Source of the DNA: Saccharina japonica
Lineage: Eukaryota > Sar > Phaeophyceae > Laminariales > Laminariaceae
Length of the DNA: 64,000 bases
NCBI GenBank assembly: GCA_008828725.1
Contig: MEHQ01003762.1
Span: forward strand, 1-64,000
Reading direction: 5' to 3'
Shown here: positions 54,837-64,000 of the stretch, piece by piece
Numbering within the stretch: position 1 is the first letter of the stretch
Layout of the letters: each line of letters starts with the position of its first letter
The notes under the pieces: generated by a model
What the model saw: only the letters and a program-made list of their open reading frames with translations
Told to the model about the DNA's origin: nothing
Databases searched by the model: none
Position numbers and translations under genes: made by a program

Positions 54837-56349
54837 GGCCACTGAGTGAATTTTCCGCTTTATACTTGAACCAGCCTGTATAGCACTTTTTATTTCCCCT
54901 CCAAANTTAGTTTTTGACTTACTGTTAGTATGGAGCTCCGCAAGGGAGGATCCCCCCCCCCCCAAAAAATCATGGTGCACCTCTACCTTGAGATAGCATG
55001 CATCCCTAACCGTAACGCCTACTGCATCCATGGTTCCACTGAGTCCCACTATTAATAGTTTGGTCCCACAATGTCGGGTGCAGTTCTGTCCCATAAGCAC
55101 GGCCCACAGGCATAAGCCAGCACCCGACGACCAACAGCAGTAGATCGTGAACCATGAGCTCTCCGCACACCGCCCCACAGCAGTGTATAGACGGTTAATT
55201 ATCCCGGACGAACGTTGTGCCGGATTAATCTCGTATACGTAGAGTATATACATGCTTGTCCTGGATTGTCGATTGTCCTGGAAGACAAGACCGGTGTCCT
55301 GGAATCCCGGAACAGATTTGGCTCGGAAAAAGTTGCCCCGCAAGACAGACAGCAGTAGTACGGTCGTGGTCCCTCTATTGTGCCGGTACGCGCCAGGCAA
55401 CAATACCGGGCACTACTATAGCAGGTATGCGCCAGCCACCAATACCGACACTATAATAGTGGCAACCGGCACTATTCAGCGCACTGCCACCATCTGTGCC
55501 AGTCGATTTCGCATGCACTATAATAGCGGGCTACCGGCACTATAGACCACCGCTGTAGTTTTCTCGCTAAAGCTCATCTCCCGTCAGCCTTATACACAAG
55601 ATCTCTCTTCGATTCTGGTAGCATCCAGGGGAATCACCGGCCAGTAGAAAAATCGCGAGGAAAGTAGAAAACGCGCAAACGGTATCACGCAGCTTGCAAA
55701 GCTTGCAAAGCTAAGCATCGACCGAGCGGGAGAATTCACAGCTGACGTGCTTTTTTCTTCTTCTTACAAAATGCATGTATCATAACCATGAATATAGTCT
55801 ACATACTTNCATATATATGCGTAACATGTTGGAAAATCACCCTGTAAAAAATATCATCTCCTTTTTTTTGGCTCTTTGGTCGTCCCGCCGTTTCCGAGCG
55901 CACTCTTCACTGCTGTAAAATCGGTGTGCTCGTGTGCTCGTGTGCCGCTGTGTCGTCGTGTGGTCCCCGAACGCTGCTGTACACTTTTATCGCTCACGTT
56001 GCGTGTGGGTGTCGCCTCTAAAATTTCCCCGAGGGGCGCGACTAACTTTTCCCGGCATCGCGCCATCGCGGGGTTATTTCCCCCCGGCAACGCATCGTGT
56101 CACCAAGGATCTATGGTCATAACGACTTACGCACGGCAGGTCTGTGCACGACTATGCGTACCACCTTCCCCCCCCCCGGAGCGACTTTTCGAGCTCGATA
56201 TCTCCACAGCAAGACTGAAGAATAATGTCAGTGCCAAGAAGGGTGGCGTTGGGCAGGTCTCTCTTAAACCGAGGACTGTCCGAAGACGTGTTGTTTGGTA
56301 CTGGTACCTTCTTTGTTACGGAGGTATATCGAACTCGAAAAGTCGGTCC

Positions 56350-56871
56350 GGGGGGGGGGGTGTACTCATGTTGTGCACGGCCGTAGTCATATGACCATAG
56401 ACCCTCGCATCCCTACAATGCCGGGACGGAGCGCGTTGGGTTATTCACCAACCAGGCAGACATTGCTTGCACCAAGCGCGAACGCCGTGAGGTATTGGGC
56501 GAGTCGCATGGAGGGTGAGCTGCATCCTGCTAAGAATCCGCCTCTTGAGGCGGACTTGCATATGACGACAGCTTCAATGAGTATAATTTAATTTCTGGTG
56601 TGGACACTTCCGGAGACAGCAATGGGTTTACTATGTAACTGCCTCGCGACGCCTTACCATATTACACTACGTGAACGACCATTCCCCTTGTGCGGACAAA
56701 GGTTCTCCACCCCGCACAAATGATCTACTCGACCGCCAGCTTTGGTGACCGCCAAAANAAACATAACAAAAAAAAACGGACCCTGGTCGTCTAGCTCACG
56801 CAGCGAGTGGCGTGTTTTACAGCGTCGTTGCCAACCGACGCCAACCCAACCTATAAATATATCATATATAT
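56350..56871 (-). repeat. poly-C-tailed dispersed element, full-length copy
   Basis: Inverted relative to 61357: G-run, GTACTCATGTTGTGCACGGC, GTCATATGACCATAGACCCT, through GCATGGAGGGTGAGCTGCAT to CCTATAAATATATCATATAT. About 520 bp. No open frame of note. Confidence 0.9.
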
Positions 56872-57658
56872 GGGGGGGGGGGGCGTACTCTTTGTATGCG
56901 CCGTCATTTCATTGACCACGCCCTTCAGCACCCTGGAGACCTGAACCCTAGGAAGTACAAAGAAGCCTGACCACATAGTGACGCTCAAAGGGGCTTGTAA
57001 GCTCCCGTGCAAAGTTCAGGCGGGAAACTTGCTCGTGTAAAATACCCTGCCAGCTGTAGTATTCGTAGCATTGCTGGACAGGAGGAATAAGGAGAAGAGA
57101 CGAAGTTATTCAAACTCCCCCCCCCGTAATACTCCCTCCTTTGCTCATGTCGCTGTGCAGTCAAGTTTTGTTTCACTTAATCCACGTTTTTTTGTTTTCT
57201 GTTTCGTGCCTCTCCTTGTTGCACGGTGTTTTATTGGAAAAGGAGCTTAACACGAAGATGCTCACTGTTTTCTATTTCCCCATACTCAGGTATGCTACAA
57301 TGACGCTCAATCATGCCACTTACTACTTCTAGTTTCTAAAATTATCCCGACCAGATGACGAAAACAAACTACACCTCACGATCTCTACAGATAGATCATC
57401 TCGAGATCATCTAGTCCAACCTGCCGTTATTGAGTGGTTGTGAGGATCGTCGTACAGTACTAATCCAACCCAGAAGAAGCTATTGTGCTAGATCGTGCAG
57501 ACTTAAGTCCGTTCCCATCCGGTAACATGAGCTAGATCATACAGATCATACAGATAATACAGACCATACAGATCAGGAAGGTATCTTCCCTGGAATATCT
57601 AGATCATCAAGTGGGACTTCGATGTATCTATGATCTGTATGATCTGTCCAGGTGTGAA
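56872..57658. repeat. spacer between direct copies, with GATCATACA repeats
   Basis: Starts with a short relative of the poly-C element (GTACTCTTTGTATGCGCCGT, 56880-56935). From 57220 (TTATTGGAAAAGGAGCTTAA) it is colinear with 60665-61100. Includes GATCATACAGATCATACAGA-type repeats at 57535-57585 and GATCTGTATGATCTGTCC before the next copy. Confidence 0.8.
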
Positions 57659-60305
57659 GATTTTTTTTGTTCAAGGACCTAGAACTGGCGCTACCGCCGA
57701 AAATGTGGCCCGACCAATCACAGGCCTTCAAAGTGGTCAACAATAGTCGGGCGTTTCAGTATGAAAACATGTTTTCCCCCCATTTTTTTTTTCTGGACGA
57801 GCCGCTTCCAGGTGGTCCAAGGCATGTTTGTACAAAGTTTCACGCAAATATTCGAAGATCTGACTGCGTATGATCATATTAAGTCATATTTAACGCCTAA
57901 AGTCGATTCTATACTGAAACTAAGTAAATACGAGGCAACGCCTATATGCCCTGTTACCGCACAAAAGTCCAAATGTCCACGCCGTTTTTTGGAGATAGAC
58001 CCTGAAATTTGGTACACGAGTTTTATGCGCCCTACTCGAGCCTTTTACGAATGGGTTTTTTTTTTTTTTCGCCGGAAAGTTTGGATCTCTTAAGACCCAA
58101 ATTGACCCAAATTTCCCAAAAATGACAAAACAATCAATATCTGACGAAAAAATAATAATAACCCCCCCCCCCATCCGTTAAAGTCTCGGGTAGGGCGCAT
58201 AAAACACGTGTGCCAAATTTCAGGGTCTATCTCCAAAAAACGGCGTGGACATTGGCCACTGAGTGAATTTTCCGCTTTATACTTGAACCAGCCTGTATAG
58301 CACTTTTTATTTCCCCTCCAAANTTAGTTTTTGACTTACTGTTAGTATGGAGCTCCGCAAGGGAGGATCCCCCCCCCCCCAAAAAATCATGGTGCACCTC
58401 TACCTTGAGATAGCATGCATCCCTAACCGTAACGCCTACTGCATCCATGGTTCCACTGAGTCCCACTATTAATAGTTTGGTCCCACAATGTCGGGTGCAG
58501 TTCTGTCCCATAAGCACGGCCCACAGGCATAAGCCAGCACCCGACGACCAACAGCAGTAGATCGTGAACCATGAGCTCTCCGCACACCGCCCCACAGCAG
58601 TGTATAGACGGTTAATTATCCCGGACGAACGTTGTGCCGGATTAATCTCGTATACGTAGAGTATATACATGCTTGTCCTGGATTGTCGATTGTCCTGGAA
58701 GACAAGACCGGTGTTCTGGAATCCCGGAACAGATTTGGCTCGGAAAAAGTTGCCCCGCAAGACAGACAGCAGTAGTACGGTCGTGGTCCCTCTATTGTGC
58801 CGGTACGCGCCAGGCAACAATACCGGGCACTACTATAGCAGGTATGCGCCAGCCACCAATACCGACACTATAATAGTGGCAACCGGCACTATTCAGCGCA
58901 CTGCCACCATCTGTGCCAATCGATTTCGCATGCACTATAATAGCGGGCTACCGGCACTATAGACCACCGCTGTAGTTTTCTCGCTAAAGCTCATCTCCCG
59001 TCAGCCTTATACACAAGATCTCTCTTCGATTCTGGTAGCATCCAGGGGAATCACCGGCCAGTAGAAAAATCGCGAGGAAAGTAGAAAACGCGCAAACGGT
59101 ATCACGCAGCTTGCAAAGCTTGCAAAGCTAAGCATCGACCGAGCGGGAGAATTCACAGCTGACGTGCTTTTTTCTTCTTCTTACAAAATGCATGTATCAT
59201 AACCATGAATATAGTCTACATACTTNATATATATGCGTAACATGTTGGAAAATCACCCTGTAAAAAATATCATCTCCTTTTTTTTGGCTCTTTGGTCGTC
59301 CCGCCGTTTCCGAGCGCACTCTTCACTGCTGTAAAATCGGTGTGCTCGTGTTGCTCGTGTGCCGCTGTGTCGGTCGTGTGGCTCCCCGAGCGGCTGCTGT
59401 ACACTTTTATCGCGTCACGTCTGCGTGTCGGGGTGTCCCTCTTAAAATTTTCCCCGAGGGCGCGACTAACTTCTTCCCCGGCATCGCGCCATCGGCGGGT
59501 TATTTCCCCCCGGCAACGCACTCGTGTCAACCAGGATCTATGTCATAACGACTTACGGCACGCGGTCAGCGTCTGCTGCACGACTATGAGTACCACCTCC
59601 CCCCCCCCGGAGCGACTTTTCGAGCTCGATATCTCCACAGCAAGACTGAAGAATAATGTCAGTGCCAAGAAGGGTGGCGTTGGGCAGGTCTCTCTTAAAC
59701 CGAGGACTGTCCGAAGACGTGTTGTTTGGTACTGGTACCTTCTTTGTTACGGAGGTATATCGAACTCGAAAAGTCGGTCCGGGGGGGGGTGTACTCATGT
59801 TGTGCACGGCCGTAGTCATATGACCATAGACCCTCGCATCCCTACAATGCCGGGACGGAGCGCGTTGGGTTTTCACCAACCAGGCAGACATTGCTTGCAC
59901 CAAGCGCGAAACGCCGTGAGGTATGGGGCGAGTCGCATGGAGGGTGAGCTGCATCCTGCTAAGAACCGCCTCTGAGGCGGACTTGCATATGGACGACAGC
60001 TTCAATGAGTTAATTTAATTTCTGGTGTGGCCACTTCCGGAGACAGCAATGGGTTTTACTATGTAACTGCCTCGCGGACGCCTTACCATATTAACACTAC
60101 GTGAAACGACCATTCCCCTTGTGCGGAACAAAGGTTCTCCACCCCGCACAAATGATCTACTCGACCGCCAGCTTTGGTGACCGCCAAAAAAACATAACAA
60201 AAAAAAACGGCACCCTGGTTGTCTAGCTCACGCAGCGAGTGGCGTGTTTTACAGCGTCGTTGCCAACCGACGCCAACCCAACCTATAAATATATCATATA
60301 TTTAT
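57659..60305. repeat. repeat block, direct copy 2
   Basis: Same order and content as copy 1, including the foldback (57975-58253) and the poly-C-tailed element at 59781-60305. N at 58323 and 59226. With its spacer the tandem period is about 3,420 bp. Confidence 0.92.
59781..60305 (-). repeat. poly-C-tailed dispersed element, full-length copy
   Basis: G9, GTGTACTCATGTTGTGCACG to ATCATATATTTAT. It shares all segments with 56350-56871 and 61357-61890. Immediately followed by the short relative at 60306-60385 (GCGTACTCATTTGTTGCTTG), so two family members sit tail to head. Confidence 0.9.
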
Positions 60306-61356
60306 GGGGGGGGGGGGCGTACTCATTTGTTGCTTGCCTTAGTCATTTGACCATTGACCACGCATCCCTTTCGAGACGGAGCACCACCGTAGGAGGGGGG
60401 GACAAAGAAGGGCCTGCGCTATGTGAGCCCGAAAGGGGGGAAGCTGGAGAAGTTCAGGCGAAACATCAATAAAATACACCTCAGGTATATGTACAGTAGA
60501 CAGGATGGAAAAAAAACATGAAGTTATCGTCAAAAATCTCTATATAAGCCCGTGCTTTTGCTTCATGTGACTTGCGTACCATTTTTTTCATGACTTGCAT
60601 ACACTTTTGTTCCTATATCCAGTTTTTTTTTCTTTTTTTTTTCTCCCTCTTGTTTGCACGTGTTTTATTGGAAAAGGAGCTTAACACGAAGATGCTCACT
60701 GTTTTCTATTTCCCCATACTCAGGTATGCTACAATGACGCTCGAATCATGAACTACTACTTTCTAGTTCTAAAATTATCCCGGACCAGATGACGAAAACA
60801 AACTCACCCACCTCTACAGATAGATCATCTACAGATCATCTAGGTCCTAACCTGCCGTTATGTGAGTGTTGTGCAGGATCTGTATACCGTACAGTACTAA
60901 TACATCCAACCCAGGAAGCATATGCTATTGTAGATGGATCGTGCAGACTATAAGCCTCCCACTCGGTAACATGAGCTAGATCATACAGATCATACAGATA
61001 ATACAGACCATACAGATCAGGAATGTATCTTCCCTGAAATATCTAGATCATGCAGTGGGACTGATATATCTGATCTGTATGATCTGTCCAAGGTGTGANA
61101 TGTTTTTTTTTCCAAATTGATTTTGTTTTTCTTCGTTCCAAATTGATTTTTGTTTTTTCTTCGTTAAAACGGGCCCTTAGTTTTTACCAATCGTTCGGAG
61201 GATTAAAAAAAAAAACAAGAAGCAGCCGCCGCTGTCTGCCAGCACGCACGATGCATCATCAATATGCGCACACCGTTTGTCCCCCCCCCCTCTATGGTCA
61301 TACGACTACGGCCATGCATGAAAATGAAGTACACCCCCCCCCCTTTCCCCATGTCT
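60306..61356. repeat. spacer between copy 2 and the inverted copy
   Basis: Short poly-C relative (60306-60385), AT-rich stretch, the 3' half of the spacer seen at 57220-57658, one N (61099), and another element 3' end at 61290-61345 (CTATGGTCATACGACTACGG, CCATGCATG, C-run). No gene. Confidence 0.8.
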
Positions 61357-61890
61357 CCCCCTATAAATATATGATATATTTATAGGTTGGGTTGGCGTCG
61401 GTTGGCAACGACGCTGTAAAACACGCCACTCGCTGCGTGAGCTAGACAACCAGGGTGCCGTTTTTTTTTGTTATTTTTTTTGGCGGTCACCAAAGCTGGC
61501 GGTCGAGTAGATCATTTGTGCGGGGTGGAGAACCTTTGCTCCGCACAAGGGGAATGGTCGTACCACGTAGTGTTAATATGGTAAGGCGTCCGCGAGGCAG
61601 TTACATAGTAAAACCCATTGCTGTCTCCGGAAGTGGCCACACCAGAAATTAAATTAACTCATTGAAGCTGTCGTCCATATGCAAGTCCGCCTCAGAGGCG
61701 GTTCTTAGCAGGATGCAGCTCACCCTCCATGCGACTCGCCCAATACCCCACGGCGTTTCGCGCTTGGTGCAAGCAATGTCTGCCTGGTTGGTGAAAACCC
61801 AACGCGCTCCGTCCCGGCATTGTAGGGATGCGAGGGTCTATGGTCATATGACTACGGCCGTGCACAACATGAGTACCCCCCCCCCCCCCC
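61357..61890 (+). repeat. poly-C-tailed dispersed element, reference copy (~534 bp)
   Basis: 5' end CCCCTATAAATATATGATAT. Middle segments: TGAGCTAGACAACCAGGGTG, GGCGGTCACCAAAGCTGGCG, CTGTCTCCGGAAGTGGCCAC, AAGCAATGTCTGCCTGGTTG, CGCTCCGTCCCGGCATTGTA. 3' end CACAACATGAGTAC plus C15. Non-coding; no tRNA-type B-box seen. The C tail in place of an A tail is the family's hallmark. Confidence 0.9.
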
Positions 61891-63994
61891 GACTTTTCGA
61901 GTTCGATATACCTCCGTAACAAAGAAGGTACCAGTACCAAACAACACGTCTTCGGACAGTCCTCGGTTTAAGAGAGACCTGCCCAACGCCACCCTTCTTG
62001 GCACTGACATTATTCTTCAGTCTTGCTGTGGAGATATCGAGCTCGAAAAGTCGCTCCGGGGGGGGGAGGTGTTACTCATGTCGTGCCACAGCCGTAGTCG
62101 TATGACCATAGACCCTGGTGACACGATGCGTTGCCGGGGGGAAATAACCCCGCGATGGCGCGATGCCGGGAAAAGTTAGTCGCGCCCCGGGAAAACTTTA
62201 AGACGGGACAACCCCGACACACAACGTGAGCGATAAAAGTGTACAGCAGCGTTCGGGGACCACACGACGACACAGCGGCACAGCGGCACACGAGCACACC
62301 GATTTTACAGCAGTGAAGAGTGCGCTCGGAAACGGCGGGACGACCAAAGAGCCAAAAAAAAGGAGATGATATTTTTTACAGGGTGATTTTCCAACATGTT
62401 ACGCATATATATNAAGTATGTAGACTATATTCATGGTTATGATACATGCATTTTGTAAGAAGAAAAAAAAAGCACGTCAGCTGTGAATTCTCCCGCTCGG
62501 TCGATGCTTAGCTTTGCAAGCTTTGCAAGCTGCGTGATGTGTATATATACCGTTCGCGCGTTTTCTACTTTCCTCGCGATTTTTCTACTGGCCGGTGATT
62601 CCCCTGGATGCTACCAGGATCGAAGAGAGATCTTGTGTATAAGGCTGACGGGAGATGAGCTTTAGCGAGAAAACTACAGCGGTGGTCTATAGTGCCGGTA
62701 GCCCGCTATTATAGTGCATGCGAAATCGATTGGCACAGATGGTGGCAGTGCGCTGAATAGTGCCGGTTGCCACTATTATAGTGTCGGTATTGGTGGCTGG
62801 CGCATACCTGCTATAGTAGTGCCCGGTATTGTTGCCTGGCGCGTACCGGCACAATAGAGGGACCACGACCGTACTACTGCTGTCTGTCTTGCGGGGCAAC
62901 TTTTTCCGAGCCAAATCTGTTCCGGGATTCCAGGACACCGGTCTTGTCTTCCAGGACAATCGACAATCCAGGACAAGCATGTATATACTCTACGTATACG
63001 AGATTAATCCGGCACAACGTTCGTCCGGGATAATTAACCGTCTATACACTGCTGTGGGGCGGTGTGCGGAGAGCTCATGGTTCACGATCTACTGCTGTTG
63101 GTCGTCGGGTGCTGGCTTATGCCTGTGGGCCGTGCTTATGGGACAGAACTGCACCCGACATTGTGGGACCAAACTATTAATAGTGGGACTCAGTGGAACC
63201 ATGGATGCAGTAGGCGTTACGGTTAGGGATGCATGCTATCTCAAGGTAGAGGTGCACCATGATTTTTTGGGGGGGGGGGGATCCTCCCTTGCGGAGCTCC
63301 ATACTAACAGTAAGTCAAAAACTAATTTTGGAGGGGAAATAAAAAGTGCTACGTATACAGGCTGGTTCAAGTATAAAGCGGAAAATTCACTCAGTGGCCA
63401 ATGTCCACGCCGTTTTTTGGAAATAGACCCTGAAATTTGGCACACGTGTTTTATGCGCCCTACCCGAGACTTTAACGGATGGGGGGGGGGGTTATTATTA
63501 TTTTTTCGTCAGATATTGATTGTTTTGTAATTTTTTGGGAAATTTGGGTCAATTTGGGTCTTAAGAGATCCAAACTTTCCGGCGAAAAAAAAAAAAAACC
63601 CATTCGTAAAAGGCTCGAGTAGGGCGCATAAAACTCGTGTACCAAATTTCAGGGTCTATCTCCAAAAAACGGCGTGGACATTTGGACTTTTGTGCGGTAA
63701 CAGGGCATATAGGCGTTGCCTCGTATTTACTTAGTTTCAGTATAGAATCGACTTTAGGCGTTAAATATGACTTAATATGATCATACGCAGTCAGATCTTC
63801 GAATATTTGCGTGAAACTTTGTACAAACATGCCTTGGACCACCTGGAAGCGGCTCGTCCAGAAAAAAAAAATGGGGGGAAAACATGTTTTCATACTGAAA
63901 CGCCCGACTATTGTTGACCACTTTGAAGGCCTGTGATTGGTCGGGCCACATTTTCGGCGGTAGCGCCAGTTCTAGGTCCTTGAACAAAAAAAAT
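61357..63994. repeat. repeat block, inverted copy 3
   Basis: Reverse complement of copies 1 and 2, beginning with the poly-C-tailed element (61357-61890) and ending AACAAAAAAAATC at 63994. It differs by small indels, e.g. extra GTATATATA near 62540. N at 62413. Open frames in it (e.g. 62829-63530) mirror those of the other copies and match no family I know. Confidence 0.92.
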
Positions 63995-64000
63995 CTGGCG

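Larger units (their letters stand above)
54239..56871. repeat. repeat block, direct copy 1 (~2.65 kb)
   Basis: Starts GATTTTTTTTGTTCAAGGAC and ends with the poly-C-tailed element at 56350-56871. Colinear with 57659-60305 and, inverted, 61357-63994; most differences by eye are single-base indels. Contains the foldback (54558-54836), the TAGTGCCGG segment (55385-55560) and a segment near 55860-56180 with a second poly-C end. Fragments of up to ~230 codons stay open on the minus strand but have no family resemblance. N at 54814, 54906, 55809 and 56758. Confidence 0.92.

Noticed and set aside
62829-63530. 233-codon frame and its two copies (54705-55403, 58227-58820)
   Set aside because: Present only in the repeat block, ends vary with indels between copies, spans the foldback, and shows no recognisable domain; treated as chance frame in a repeat.

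Overview
The window looks like nuclear DNA of an intron-rich eukaryote, most probably a stramenopile and perhaps a brown alga. This is inferred from one gene with many roughly 0.9-kb GT-AG introns, huge low-complexity coding exons, abundant microsatellites, and copia and Ty3/gypsy retroelements. No marker gene fixes the species. Eight isolated N bases, all in the last 10 kb, and a one-base frame break in a C10 run point to an imperfect draft assembly.

Layout. 1-2600: a degenerate tandem repeat of about 168 bp, a dispersed-repeat fragment and a tRNA-like (SINE-like) segment. 2640-16500: a decayed, plus-strand Ty3/gypsy element of the chromodomain (chromovirus) type. It is split in gag by an almost intact minus-strand Ty1/copia element (3390-9082: 226-bp LTRs, TGTCC target duplication, one open 1,625-aa gag-pol frame). 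The chromovirus carries a NADAR/YbiA-like domain between gag and protease/RT. This is the most unexpected coding observation in the window.

17730-54174 (minus strand): one giant gene. I traced 27 exons by eye. Every splice junction is GT-AG and every phase agrees except for one surplus base in exon 22. The visible product is about 4,160 aa and is open at its N-terminus. Domain order: a TWPE-type segment, an Ala-rich region, helical exons, bromodomain 1, PHD1, bromodomain 2 (with a ~365-aa polyQ/Gly insertion inside the fold), PHD2 (with an Ala/Lys insertion inside the fold), polyQ and Gly/Ser-rich exons, a WHIM1-like helix, a Cys/His knuckle, a ~1,000-aa acidic region with an AT-hook, WHIM2, WHIM3 with an AT-hook, and PHD3. 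The plan is that of a nuclear chromatin reader or remodeller subunit of the BAZ/ACF1, TIP5 or plant RLT/PTM kind. Two bromodomains would read acetyl-lysine, PHD fingers would read histone tails, and WHIM motifs would contact an ISWI-type ATPase or linker DNA.

Its introns hold ACCAAC-type hexanucleotide arrays, a perfect 89-bp G-rich satellite, a TIR MITE family (three copies), fragments of a dispersed family ending in a poly-C tract, and local duplications of exon edges.

54239-64000: a repeat block of about 2.65 kb (3.4 kb with its spacer) present as two direct copies and one inverted copy. It contains a foldback hairpin, TAGTGCCGG-type short repeats and full-length copies of the poly-C-tailed element. 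No host gene is supported there; the 5' end of the giant gene must lie within or beyond it.
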